Origin: Stutzerimonas stutzeri | GTDB lineage: Bacteria > Pseudomonadota > Gammaproteobacteria > Pseudomonadales > Pseudomonadaceae | Assembly: GCF_024448955.1 (NCBI RefSeq) | Contig: NZ_JAMOIH010000004.1 | Coordinates: 186,001-250,000 of the forward strand | Direction: 5' to 3' | DNA length: 64,000 bases | Part shown: piece after piece, positions 8,248-18,311 of the stretch | Layout of the letters: every line of letters begins with the position of its first letter | Position numbering within the stretch: the stretch's first letter is position 1 | Notes under the pieces: generated by a model | What the model was told of the DNA's origin: nothing | Seen by the model: the letters and a program-made list of their open reading frames with translations, nothing else | Databases searched by the model: none | Made by a program: the position numbers and the translations under genes

Positions 8248-10734
8248 ATGCGCAAGGCCGAAGTCAAACACCGCAATACCGTCAAGCTGGAGCGGTTGCA
8301 GCGCTTTCTGAGCTGGGCGGCGGAACGTCATCCGGACTTCGTGCCGAAGAAGAACCATCAGGAAAAGTGGTTCAGCACCTATATCGGCCATCAACCGCCT
8401 GAGATCGGTCGCGCGGCGCGGTTGTTCTGGTTGGGATTGGACGAGCCGACGGTCGATGCCAACCTCGAAGGAGCCGAATCCCAGAGCCTGATTGGCCGGT
8501 TGCTGAATCGGGATCTGAACGACTACAGCTGCAACGTCGATATCTTCGGCATCGAGAAAACGCTCGACTGCGGCCCGGTACAGAACTTGCTAGAGCCCGA
8601 GCTCGCGCTGCGCATCCCTGACAGCACCTCCATCGACGAATTCGAAGCCAACGTGGACGACGCCATCGAAGCGCTGGTCCGGGACCGCCTGCACGTGCTG
8701 GAGCGCCCCTTCGCCAGCATGACGGACGAGCAGAAGATGCGCGTCCTGGATCGCCTGCCGGTAAGACTCTCCCGCCTCGATGACTTTGCCGCCAAGGCCG
8801 TCGATATCCTCAACGAGGTGAAGCATGAACTGCGCTATGTCGTGGAGCTGCGCCACGGCGACGTCGCGCTGGACCTACAGCGGCGCATTCCGGGCGGCCA
8901 AGGCCATGTATTGAGCGACCAGGACGTGGCCGAACTGAAGGCGCAAGATCGTCAGGATCTGCTGGCCAAGTTCGAGACAATGATCGAGGAAGCCGGCGAC
9001 TTCGACTTGCAGCTGCTGGGCGAGAAGCGGCTGACCGAAGTGTTCATGATGGAGCCGAAGAAACTTCGCCGAACCATCCGCTTCGCCCGCCAGGACCACA
9101 AGGAAAAGATGGCCTTCGCGGTGCTACTGGAGAACAACCCGCGCTTCGTGCACTACCACAAGCTCTACGCGGCACGCCGCATCACCCGCACCTGGACCGC
9201 CCTGCTCGGCCCGACCAACAGCGGCAAAACCCACCAGGCCATCGAGGCGATGACCGGTGTCGTTCACGCCATCTATCTGTCGCCACTCAGGCTGATGGCG
9301 CTGGAAAACCAGGAACGTATCGAGTCCATGGGCGTGCCCTGCTCGTTGGTCACCGGCGAAGAGGAAATCATCCGCGAAGGCGCCACGCATTACTGCTGCA
9401 CGGTCGAAGAGTTCGCCCGTTTCCGTCATCAGCCCTGGGACGTGGTGGTCATCGACGAAGTGCAGATGATGGCCGACTCGCAGCGTGGCTGGGCCTGGGT
9501 CGATGCGCTGGTCAGCGCCTATACCCCAGAGCTGATCATGACCGGTCCGGAGCTGATCCGACCCTCGCTGAAAACGCTTTGCGACCTGTGCGAGGACGAA
9601 CTGGTGGTCAAGCGCACCAAGCGTCTGTCGCCGGTCGAAGTGGCGCGGCGTTCGACCACGCTCAAGCAGCTCGACGAGGGCTCGATGCTGGTCGCCTTCA
9701 GCCGCAAAACGGTGCTGGAGCTCAAATCGATGCTGGAGATGACCGGCAAGAGCGTCTCGGTGGTCTACGGCGCGCTGTCACCGGAAGTGCGCCGCGAGCA
9801 GGCGCGGCGATTTCGCGAAGGCGAGGCGGACATCATGGTCGCCACCGATGCCGTCGGCATGGGCTTGAACATGCCGGCGCACACGCTGTGTTTCTACACG
9901 GACGAGAAGTACGACGGCATTCAGAACCGTCAGCTCAAGGTGCAGGAGGTCAAGCAGATCGGTGGGCGCGCCGGGCGTTTCGGTCACCACGACAGCGGCC
10001 TCATCACCGCGCTCGATGCCCAGACCTTGCAGTCGATCAAGCGCCTGTTCCACAGCGAGGACCTGCCGGTGGACCTGTCGCAATTCCAGGTCCGGCCGTC
10101 CATTGAACACCTGCAAGCCATCTCCGAATTGATGGACGAACCCAGCCTGTTGCGCGCCTGGCTGACCTTCAATCGCAACATCAACTATGGCGATGAGTTC
10201 ATCTCAGTGCTGCCGGACGAGTTGGCCGAGTGGATCAAGCTGATCGACGACCCAACCATCGACCTGCCACTGCGCTGGATCTTCGCCTGCACGCCGATCC
10301 GCGGAGGTCTCGACAGTCCCGCCAGCATCTTCGCCCAGCAATGGCTGAAGAAGGTTGCGCAGGACAAGGAAGTCCCGCTGCCGCGGCTGATCATCGATGC
10401 CGACCTGGCGACCTTGGAAAGCTCGCTGCATGTCATCGAAACCTATCTGCATCTGGCGCGAACACTGCCGGCGCACTTCCCGGCGCTGGAACAGGCCGAA
10501 CAGCATCGCAGCCTGCTCAACGGCGCCATTACCCGCGAGCTGTCGCGCCAGCGCAAGCCACGCAGTTCGGACCGCCGGCGGCTGTCTGGCGAAACCCGCA
10601 ACTGCAAGCAATGCGGCAAGGCGATGCCGATGGCCGAGCGGCAATTTCGTTTGTGTCAGAACTGCTTTCAGGAACAGCGGAGCAAAGACCAGCCAAGCGC
10701 CAAAAGGCGCGCTCCAAAGCGGGTAAAAACGTAG
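8248..10734 (+). CDS. SUV3-type DExH RNA helicase with C-terminal zinc ribbon
   Basis: An 828-residue helicase. Walker A is GPTNSGKT at 321-328, motif II is DEVQ at 403-406, and motif VI reads GGRAGRFG at 572-579. The segment VVYGALSPEVRREQARRFREG followed by VATDAVGMGLNMP is characteristic of the SUV3 branch, known in mitochondria as the RNA-degradosome helicase. The first 320 residues are a non-catalytic domain rich in charged helices. The C-terminus carries two CxxC pairs (C786/C789 and C803/C806), a likely zinc ribbon, followed by a basic tail. The start at 8248 has AGAGG upstream; an in-frame ATG at 8215 is possible. A role in RNA unwinding or decay is inferred from the family. Confidence 0.85.
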   Translation: MRKAEVKHRNTVKLERLQRFLSWAAERHPDFVPKKNHQEKWFSTYIGHQPPEIGRAARLFWLGLDEPTVDANLEGAESQSLIGRLLNRDLNDYSCNVDIFGIEKTLDCGPVQNLLEPELALRIPDSTSIDEFEANVDDAIEALVRDRLHVLERPFASMTDEQKMRVLDRLPVRLSRLDDFAAKAVDILNEVKHELRYVVELRHGDVALDLQRRIPGGQGHVLSDQDVAELKAQDRQDLLAKFETMIEEAGDFDLQLLGEKRLTEVFMMEPKKLRRTIRFARQDHKEKMAFAVLLENNPRFVHYHKLYAARRITRTWTALLGPTNSGKTHQAIEAMTGVVHAIYLSPLRLMALENQERIESMGVPCSLVTGEEEIIREGATHYCCTVEEFARFRHQPWDVVVIDEVQMMADSQRGWAWVDALVSAYTPELIMTGPELIRPSLKTLCDLCEDELVVKRTKRLSPVEVARRSTTLKQLDEGSMLVAFSRKTVLELKSMLEMTGKSVSVVYGALSPEVRREQARRFREGEADIMVATDAVGMGLNMPAHTLCFYTDEKYDGIQNRQLKVQEVKQIGGRAGRFGHHDSGLITALDAQTLQSIKRLFHSEDLPVDLSQFQVRPSIEHLQAISELMDEPSLLRAWLTFNRNINYGDEFISVLPDELAEWIKLIDDPTIDLPLRWIFACTPIRGGLDSPASIFAQQWLKKVAQDKEVPLPRLIIDADLATLESSLHVIETYLHLARTLPAHFPALEQAEQHRSLLNGAITRELSRQRKPRSSDRRRLSGETRNCKQCGKAMPMAERQFRLCQNCFQEQRSKDQPSAKRRAPKRVKT

Positions 10735-10748
10735 CGAGCCACAGCCAG

Positions 10749-10796
10749 GCGGGCGCCCCATCAGCTCAAATGATTTATGAGCCGTAGGGTGCCCGC
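10749..10796. terminator. Probable terminator of the helicase gene
   Basis: GCGGGC and GCCCGC form the outer arms of an imperfect hairpin with inner gctca/tgagc pairing, followed on the plus strand by ttctttgcttt. It sits between the convergent helicase and His-rich protein genes and may serve both. Confidence 0.5.
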
Positions 10797-10812
10797 TTCT
10801 TTGCTTTGGCTG

Positions 10813-11127
10813 TTAACGATGTCCTCTGCGCCAGTCTCGACGCTCCACTGGCACCATGACGTACTCGACGCGTTTCGGCCGGTACTTCACCGCACGGAGC
10901 GCATGCCGATGGTGATGAACATGATGCTTCGGCTGGTGCTGATAACGGCGAGAATGTCGATGGCTGTGACGGTCATCGGAATCGTTCGATAGCACTGCCA
11001 CCAATACCGCCCCAACTGCCGCACCGGCCAATACCGGAACAACAACGTTGCGGTCGGCCGCTGAAGCGACATTGGCGGTAACCAGGCAGCCGGTAAGCAG
11101 ACCGATCTTGAGTATGCGACTGAACAT
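10813..11127 (-). CDS. Small His-rich exported protein
   Basis: A 104-residue protein with a signal peptide (residues 1-23, ending NVASAA), a hydrophobic glycine/alanine/valine stretch (VVVPVLAGAAVGAVLVAVL), then a strongly basic and histidine-rich tail with runs such as HSHRHSRR and HHVHHHRHA. The start at 11127 has AGGAGAAAG upstream. The second hydrophobic stretch may anchor it in the inner membrane or form a glycine-zipper-like segment. The His cluster could bind metal ions or simply give positive charge. No characterised family recognised. Confidence 0.65.
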   Translation of the reverse strand: MFSRILKIGLLTGCLVTANVASAADRNVVVPVLAGAAVGAVLVAVLSNDSDDRHSHRHSRRYQHQPKHHVHHHRHALRAVKYRPKRVEYVMVPVERRDWRRGHR

Positions 11128-11298
11128 GGCTTTCTCCTTCAACGAGTGGGCTCGTTGCCCACAGCCATCAAACACCGCCGCTCGGTCAAGGGGCGTCAGC
11201 GCCATGTAAACAACGCGTAAACAGCACCTCAGAAGGAGCGAATCATCGAGCCCGGGGCTGTCTCATATGAACGATGGACGCAGCGTGCGGAGGCACCC

Positions 11299-11724
11299 AT
11301 GCACGATACTTACGACCTGAAACGATTCGTCGCCGCTCAAGACGGCATCTACGACCGCGCCCTGGCGGAACTGCGCAGCGGCCGCAAGCAGAGCCACTGG
11401 ATGTGGTTCGTCTTTCCGCAGATCGCCGGGCTCGGCCATAGCGACATGGCGCGACGCTACGCCATTTCCAGCACAGACGAGGCGCTCGCCTATCTGCAGC
11501 ATCCGCTGCTGGGAACGCGGCTGGAGGAATGCACGCAGGCGATGCTGCAGCACACCGATCGTCCGGCGCGGCAGATTCTCGGTTCGCCCGATGACCTGAA
11601 GCTACGTTCAAGCATGACCCTGTTCAGCGCCGTGGCACCCGAGCGAACGATCTATCAGCAAGTCCTGAACACCTTTTACAAAGGCGAGGCAGACCCGGCG
11701 ACGCTGGCCAGACTGCAACGCTGA
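11299..11724 (+). CDS. DUF1810 family protein
   Basis: A 141-residue soluble protein matching the DUF1810 family. Hallmarks are DLKRFVAAQDGIYDRALAEL, SHWMWFVFPQIAGLGHSDMA, ALAYLQHPLLGTRLEEC and LKLRSSMTLFSAVAP. GGAGG precedes the ATG at 11299. It is a single-gene unit, divergent from the His-rich protein gene. Family members occur widely as lone genes and have no established biochemical role. Confidence 0.85.
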   Translation: MHDTYDLKRFVAAQDGIYDRALAELRSGRKQSHWMWFVFPQIAGLGHSDMARRYAISSTDEALAYLQHPLLGTRLEECTQAMLQHTDRPARQILGSPDDLKLRSSMTLFSAVAPERTIYQQVLNTFYKGEADPATLARLQR

Positions 11725-11790
11725 GCGTTGCCAAGCTCTAGCATGTGGTTGTCAGAGGCGATTGCACTGTCGCTATGCCGGAGGGGCCTT

Positions 11791-11849
11791 GGTGCGCGGA
11801 GCGCACCCTACAAGGGTCTCGTCCATCCTTAGGGTGCGCTCTGCGCACC
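11791..11849. repeat. Paired REP-like palindromes, GTAGGGTGCGC family
   Basis: ggtgcgcggagcgcaccc and agggtgcgctctgcgcacc lie head to head with about 18 bases between them. Each is itself palindromic, and together they form a long hairpin. The same family is seen at 721-782. Confidence 0.6.
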
Positions 11850-12108
11850 GGCCAGTACCTCACAGTTCGTTTGCCTGAGCGTCCGGCGTTTTTTTCTGTG
11901 AAAAAACTCTTTTGGCAGATCACCATGCGAGGTGCATCAGAGTTGCGCCGCGCTGAGGCCACACGGCGTTGACGTTCCACTCTTCTTCGCACTTTGCCGC
12001 TGCCTGGCCTGCGCCAGCTGATGGCGACAACAGATCTACCGCTCCGTTCGCTACCTTTTCGATGAAATGTTCAAGTTTTTACTTTGACAGCGCCTATTTT
12101 TGACTTTA

Positions 12109-12128
12109 AGTTTTCGCTTCCGAACATT
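12109..12128 (+). promoter_or_regulatory. glpF: Candidate GlpR operator upstream of glpF
   Basis: agttttcgcttccgaacatt fits the GlpR-type palindrome (ATGTTCG, four AT-rich bases, CGAACAT): the right half is perfect and the left half partial. It lies about 60 bases before the glpF start, as expected for repression of glycerol genes by the GlpR encoded two genes downstream. Confidence 0.5.
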
Positions 12129-12187
12129 TCCGAACCCTCGCAGTATTCGGATTATAAAAACAACAGTCTCCATAAGAGGTTCTGCGC

Positions 12188-13066
12188 ATGAGTAACCCGT
12201 CCACCCCGACGCTACGGGGGCAATGCATTGCCGAATTCCTCGGAACCGCCCTGTTGATCTTCTTCGGCACCGGCTGCGTAGCCGCGCTGAAGCTTGGTGG
12301 GGCTGATCTAGGTCTTTGGGAAATAAGCGTTATCTGGGGGATCGGCGTCAGCATGGGCGTGTATCTGGCCGCTGGCGTGTCGGGCGCTCACCTGAACCCC
12401 GCCGTGTCCATCGCGCTCTGGCTGTTCGGCACCTTCGAGCGCAACAAAGTACCCGCCTTCATCCTCGCCCAGACGGCAGGCGCGTTCTGCGCCGCCGCGT
12501 TGGTTTACGGTCTTTACAGCAGTCTGTTTTTCGATTTCGAACAGGCGCAGCAGATGACGCGCGGTAGCCTCGCCAGCCTGGAACTCGCGTCAGTGTTCTC
12601 CACCTATCCGCATGCATCGCTTTCGATCGGCCAGGCTTTTCTGGTGGAAGTGGTGATTACCGCTATCCTGCTCGGGATGATCATGGCGCTGACCGATGAC
12701 GGCAACGGCCTGCCCCGCGGCCCGCTGGCACCGCTGCTGATCGGTTTGCTGATCGCGGTGATCGGCGGCGCGATGGGCCCGTTGACGGGCTTTGCTATGA
12801 ACCCGGCGCGGGATTTCGGACCGAAGCTGATGACCTTTTCCGCCGGCTGGGGCGAAGTGGCGTTCACCGGCGGTCGGGACATCCCCTACTTCCTGGTCCC
12901 GCTGATCGCGCCGGTGCTGGGCGCCTGCATCGGCGCGGCGGGCTACAAGGCACTAATCTGCAAGCATCTCCCGAATCTGGGTTCGGGCGCTTGTGCTGCA
13001 CCTGAGCCAGATCACGAAGCCAAGCGTTACAGCAAACACGATGCCACCGCCCAAGAAGCTCGTTAA
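12188..13066 (+). CDS. glpF: Glycerol uptake facilitator (aquaglyceroporin) GlpF
   Basis: A 292-residue inner-membrane channel for facilitated glycerol diffusion. The two aquaporin boxes are present: NPA at 70-72 in HLNPAVSIA, and NPA at 205-207 in MNPARDFGPK, where the Arg and Asp after the second box mark the glycerol-conducting type. Six membrane spans and two half-helices are apparent. The C-terminal tail from about residue 265 is hydrophilic. AAGAGG precedes the ATG. It is followed after 12 bases by glpK, so imported glycerol is phosphorylated at once. Expression is probably repressed by GlpR. Confidence 0.97.
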   Translation: MSNPSTPTLRGQCIAEFLGTALLIFFGTGCVAALKLGGADLGLWEISVIWGIGVSMGVYLAAGVSGAHLNPAVSIALWLFGTFERNKVPAFILAQTAGAFCAAALVYGLYSSLFFDFEQAQQMTRGSLASLELASVFSTYPHASLSIGQAFLVEVVITAILLGMIMALTDDGNGLPRGPLAPLLIGLLIAVIGGAMGPLTGFAMNPARDFGPKLMTFSAGWGEVAFTGGRDIPYFLVPLIAPVLGACIGAAGYKALICKHLPNLGSGACAAPEPDHEAKRYSKHDATAQEAR

Positions 13067-14590
<1,524 letters not shown>

Positions 14591-14732
14591 CCCATACCGG
14601 CATTGCTAACGACGTGGCGCTCGGCCCGGATTCGATTCCGCGCCGGGCGCCGCTATTCGTAAACGAACAATTCTTTAATCAACGACCAGACTGCGGCATG
14701 CTTCCCGGCATATCGATAAGAAGGAAGCCTCC

Positions 14733-15491
14733 ATGAGTCTGGCCCCACGACAGCAGAGCATTCTCGAACTGGTGCGCGAACGCGGCTACGTCAGCATCGA
14801 AGAGCTGGCGCAGCAGTTCGCTGTGACGCCGCAGACCATCCGCCGCGACATCAATCAGCTCGGCGAAGCCGGCCTACTGCGCCGTTACCATGGCGGTGCG
14901 GCTCACGACTCCAGCGTACAGAACACCGCCTACACCCAGCGCGCCCGGCAAATGCGCGACGAGAAACGGCGCATCGCTGATGCCATGGCTGCACATATTC
15001 CCGATCAGGCCTCGCTGTTCATCAACATCGGCACCACCACCGAAGCCATTGCTCACGCCCTGCTCAATCATCGCGACCTCAAGGTCATCACCAACAACTT
15101 GCACGTGGCGAGCATCCTCAGCCCCAAGGAAGACTTCGACGTGCTGATAGCTGGCGGCAACGTGCGCAGCGACGGCGGCGTGGTCGGCCAGGCCACGGCG
15201 GACTTCATCAGCCAGTTCAAGGTGGACTTCGCCCTGATCGGCATCAGCGGCATCGACGAGGACGGCACTCTGCTGGACTTCGACTACCAGGAAGTCCGCG
15301 TCTCCCAGGCCATCATCAACAATGCTCGCAAGGTCTTCCTGGCCGCAGATTCAAGCAAGTTCGGCCGCAATGCCATGACCCGCCTCGGTTCGCTGGAACA
15401 GATCGACATGCTGTTCACCGAGGCCCAGCCACCGGAAGCGTTTTTGGAATTGCTGGCCCGACATAGCGTGAAGCTGGAAGTCACTGGCTGA
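14733..15491 (+). CDS. glpR: Glycerol-3-phosphate regulon repressor GlpR (DeoR family)
   Basis: A 252-residue DeoR-type transcriptional repressor. The N-terminal winged helix-turn-helix covers residues 1-57, with the family signature [26 protein letters not shown]. The C-terminal sugar-phosphate sensor domain includes [15 protein letters not shown] and [15 protein letters not shown]. It probably binds the operators upstream of glpF and glpD and releases them when glycerol 3-phosphate is present. The 142-bp gap after glpK suggests a separate or weakly coupled transcript. The last codons (GTCACTGGCTGA) resemble the first bases of the downstream tandem repeat units. Confidence 0.95.
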   Translation: MSLAPRQQSILELVRERGYVSIEELAQQFAVTPQTIRRDINQLGEAGLLRRYHGGAAHDSSVQNTAYTQRARQMRDEKRRIADAMAAHIPDQASLFINIGTTTEAIAHALLNHRDLKVITNNLHVASILSPKEDFDVLIAGGNVRSDGGVVGQATADFISQFKVDFALIGISGIDEDGTLLDFDYQEVRVSQAIINNARKVFLAADSSKFGRNAMTRLGSLEQIDMLFTEAQPPEAFLELLARHSVKLEVTG

Positions 15492-15566
15492 ATCATTCAG
15501 CGATAGCCTCACATGGCTCATGCTGTCACCAAGGCGAAGCACCACAGGCCTGCCTGTAGGAGCGAG

Positions 15567-16096
15567 ATCACTGGCTGAGTCGAACTACTCGGCGAATCTC
15601 ACATAGCCCGGTGCAGTCCCGTAATGCTATTCAGCTAAGACGAAAGCGCCACGGCACGGCACGAGGGCCGTGCCTGTAGGAGCGAGCTTGCTCGCGAAGC
15701 GTTTGCGAGGCCTGGGTTCGCGAGCAAGCTCGCTCCTACAAAGGCGAAATCACTGGCTGATCGAACTACTCGGCGAATCTCACATAGCCGGTGCAGTACC
15801 GTAATGCTATTCAGCTAAGACGAAAGCACCACGGCACGACACGAGGGCCTTGCCTGTAGGAGCGAGCTTGCTCGCGAAGCGTTTGCGTGGCCTGGGTTCG
15901 CGAGCAAGCTCGCTCCTACAAAGGCGAGATCACTGGCTGAATCGAACTACTCGGCGAATCTCACATAGCCCGGTGCAGTCCCGTAATGCTATTCAACTAA
16001 GGAGAAAGCGCCACGGCATGAAGGCCTGCCTGTAGGAGCGAGCTTGCTCGCGAAGCGTTTGCGTGGCCTGGGTTCGCGAGCAAGCTCGCTCCTACA
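15567..16096. repeat. Three tandem ~180-bp repeats, each with a REP hairpin
   Basis: Units begin at 15567, 15749 and 15929 with atcactggctga. Each contains a near-identical block (cggcgaatctcacatagc, then gtaatgctattcarctaag) and ends in a hairpin with arms tgtaggagcgagcttgctcg and its inverse. The hairpins lie at 15675-15740, 15855-15920 and 16031-16096. Unit lengths are 182, 180 and at least 168. A degenerate partial unit seems to begin inside the glpR 3-prime end at about 15479. Confidence 0.85.
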
Positions 16097-16247
16097 GCAG
16101 TGAAGTTCGCTTACCCCCGAAACGCATGAATCTCGCCGCATACAAACGAGCCTGGAAGCATCAAAAATAGTTCGTTTTAATTCGATTATTTTCTTTTGAT
16201 ATAAAAAGTGAACATCAATTCTGGAGAGAAGAACTCTTCTGCGTTAC

Positions 16248-16267
16248 GATGTTCACATTCGAAAGTA
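16248..16267 (+). promoter_or_regulatory. glpD: Candidate GlpR operator upstream of glpD
   Basis: gatgttcacattcgaaagta keeps ATGTTC on the left and CGAA on the right with the spacing of the GlpR palindrome. It lies 26 bases before the glpD start, where a bound repressor would block initiation. A separate gaacatc half-site occurs near 16210. Confidence 0.45.
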
Positions 16268-16292
16268 GATATTCGTTTTTTAGGAGAGACCC

Positions 16293-17828
16293 GTGAACGA
16301 CACCCACTGCCCCGTTTCCGAGCTCTACGACATTGCCGTCATCGGTGGTGGAATCAACGGCGTGGGTATCGCCGCCGATGCGGCTGGGCGCGGCCTGTCG
16401 GTTTTCCTGTGCGAACGCGACGATCTGGCAAGCCATACCTCATCGGCAAGCAGCAAGCTGATCCATGGCGGGCTGCGCTATCTCGAACACTACGAATTCC
16501 GCCTGGTACGTGAAGCGCTGGCCGAGCGCGAGGTGCTGCTGCGCAAGGCACCGCATATCGTCAAACCGATGCGTTTCGTCCTGCCCCACCGCCCGCATCT
16601 ACGACCTGCCTGGATGATTCGCGCTGGGCTGTTTCTTTATGACAACCTCGGCAAGCGGGAACAGCTGCCCGCCTCGCGCGGCCTGCGCTTCGGCGATGAA
16701 AGCCCGCTGAAGCCGGCAATCAAGCGCGGTTTCGAATATTCCGATTGCTGGGTCGACGATGCGCGGCTGGTGGTGCTCAACGCCATGGCCGCACGCGAAA
16801 AAGGTGCGCACATCCATACCCGTACCCGCTGCCTGAGCGCCAAACGTGCCGGTGGCATCTGGCATGTCGAGTTGCAACGCGAGGATGGCACTCGGTTCGC
16901 TCTGCGCGCCAAGGCGCTGGTCAACGCGGCGGGGCCTTGGGTCGCGCAATTCATCGGTGAAAACCTACAACAGCGCTCGCCTTACGGCATCCGCCTGATC
17001 CAGGGCAGCCACGTCATCGTGCCCAAGCTGTACGAAGGCGAGCAGGCGTACATCATGCAGAACGAGGATCGGCGCATCGTGTTCGCCATCCCTTATATGG
17101 GCCGCTACACCATGATCGGCACCACGGATCGCGAGTATCACGGCGATCCGGCCACGGTCAGTATCAGCGAAGAAGAGATCGGCTATCTGCTGGGCGTGGC
17201 CAATGCGCACTTCCGCAAGCAGTTGGAACCCAAGGACATTCTGCATACCTTCGCCGGCGTGCGCCCGCTGTGCGACGACGAGTCCGATAACCCCTCGGTC
17301 GTTACCCGCGATTACACCCTGTCGCTGGAAGCCGAGCAGAAGCAGGCGCCGCTGCTTTCGGTGTTCGGCGGCAAGCTCACCACTTACCGCAAACTGGCCG
17401 AGTCGGCGATGGAACATCTTGCGCCGTTCTTCCCGCAGATGGGCGAGCGCTGGACCGCGAAGGCCAGCCTTCCCGGCGGCGAAGGCATGAATTCACCGCA
17501 AACGCTGGCCGAGGAGCTGGTCGCCAAGGTCGAAGGCATCGACTTCGATTTGGCCCGGCGATGGGCGAATCTATATGGCGGCCGCGTCTGGAAAATGCTT
17601 GGCGAGGCCCGTTCAGTTACCGAACTGGGTGAACGGCTGGGCCAGGATCTCTACGCATTGGAAGTCGAATATCTGCACCAGCAGGAATGGGCGACCTGCG
17701 CGGACGATATTCTCTGGCGCCGCACCAAGCTCGGCCTGTCGTTCACGGCTGAGGAACTCGCCCGATTGCAGCACTACCTGGACACCCGGCCCGCGCTGGC
17801 GAAAGCAGCGGACGTGGATGCGGCCTGA
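16293..17828 (+). CDS. glpD: Aerobic glycerol-3-phosphate dehydrogenase GlpD
   Basis: A 511-residue FAD-dependent, membrane-associated enzyme oxidising glycerol 3-phosphate to dihydroxyacetone phosphate and passing electrons to quinone. The FAD dinucleotide fold is IGGGINGVG (G18, G20, G23), followed by SASSKLIHGGLRYLEHYEFRLV, a family hallmark. The C-terminal DAO_C-type domain includes WARNLY-like WANLYGGR. The start is a GTG at 16293 with TAGGAGAG upstream. It completes the local glycerol pathway after glpF and glpK and has its own operator-bearing promoter region. Confidence 0.96.
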   Translation: MNDTHCPVSELYDIAVIGGGINGVGIAADAAGRGLSVFLCERDDLASHTSSASSKLIHGGLRYLEHYEFRLVREALAEREVLLRKAPHIVKPMRFVLPHRPHLRPAWMIRAGLFLYDNLGKREQLPASRGLRFGDESPLKPAIKRGFEYSDCWVDDARLVVLNAMAAREKGAHIHTRTRCLSAKRAGGIWHVELQREDGTRFALRAKALVNAAGPWVAQFIGENLQQRSPYGIRLIQGSHVIVPKLYEGEQAYIMQNEDRRIVFAIPYMGRYTMIGTTDREYHGDPATVSISEEEIGYLLGVANAHFRKQLEPKDILHTFAGVRPLCDDESDNPSVVTRDYTLSLEAEQKQAPLLSVFGGKLTTYRKLAESAMEHLAPFFPQMGERWTAKASLPGGEGMNSPQTLAEELVAKVEGIDFDLARRWANLYGGRVWKMLGEARSVTELGERLGQDLYALEVEYLHQQEWATCADDILWRRTKLGLSFTAEELARLQHYLDTRPALAKAADVDAA

Positions 17829-17898
17829 CGGTCGCCGCATTTCGAATCACCGTCAATTGCGGTAGGCTCAGCCACTTCTCAAGACGGAGTAACACCCC

Positions 17899-18180
17899 AT
17901 GGCCCGAGCCACTGCCCGCCACATCCTGGTTCCCACCGAAGACAAGTGCAACGAACTGAAAGCTGCCATCGAAGGCGGCGCCGATTTCGCCCAGGTTGCC
18001 AAGGACAATTCCACCTGCCCATCCAGCCGTCAGGGCGGCGATCTGGGCTCGTTCGGCCCCGGCCAAATGGTCAAGGAATTCGACACCGTGGTATTCAGCG
18101 CCCCGCTCAATGAAGTGCAGGGCCCGGTGAAGACCCAGTTCGGCTACCACCTGCTGGAAGTCACCAGCCGTCAGGATTGA
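17899..18180 (+). CDS. ppiC: Parvulin-type peptidyl-prolyl isomerase PpiC
   Basis: A 93-residue single-domain parvulin that catalyses cis-trans isomerisation of peptidyl-prolyl bonds, probably in the cytoplasm since no signal peptide is present. Family blocks: ARHILVPTEDKCNELKAAI, GADFAQVAKDNSTCPSSRQGGDLGSFGPGQMVKEFD, and QFGYHLLEVTSR. Length matches E. coli PpiC (93 residues). A GGAG motif lies upstream of the ATG. It stands alone after glpD, with a hairpin just past the stop. Confidence 0.95.
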   Translation: MARATARHILVPTEDKCNELKAAIEGGADFAQVAKDNSTCPSSRQGGDLGSFGPGQMVKEFDTVVFSAPLNEVQGPVKTQFGYHLLEVTSRQD

Positions 18181-18186
18181 TCCTGT

Positions 18187-18210
18187 GCCCCCGCGCTACG
18201 GTGCGGGGGC
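18187..18210 (+). terminator. Hairpin after ppiC
   Basis: GCCCCCGC and GCGGGGGC form a perfect 8-bp stem with an 8-base loop, 6 bases after the ppiC stop. The following tccctcgctt is only weakly T-rich. Confidence 0.6.
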
Positions 18211-18311
18211 TCCCTCGCTTAACGTTTTCCGATCTTGCAGTTTTCCAACCTTCCAGCGACGCGCTGTCAATCGATCTGCCTGCCGGCGACGTGCCGATGG
18301 CGCCGCAAGCG

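Larger units (their letters stand above)
11725..12187. other. Intergenic region upstream of glpF
   Basis: A 463-bp gap. The left half carries the palindromic repeat at 11791-11849. The right part, from about 12060, is AT-rich and contains the candidate GlpR operator at 12109-12128 and a further half-site, aatgttc, near 12066. I see no coding frame that looks real. Confidence 0.55.
15492..16292. other. 801-bp intergenic region between glpR and glpD
   Basis: No gene is visible. The left two thirds is a tandem array of about 180-bp units (15567-16096), each ending in a large REP hairpin. The right part, from about 16140, is AT-rich and holds the glpD promoter region with a candidate GlpR operator at 16248-16267. 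Another TTCG-containing segment sits near 16169-16184. Confidence 0.7.

Noticed and set aside
15567..16096. Tandem array near glpD considered as a CRISPR
   Set aside because: The units are about 180 bp, nearly identical over their length, without short repeats and unique spacers, and there are no cas genes.
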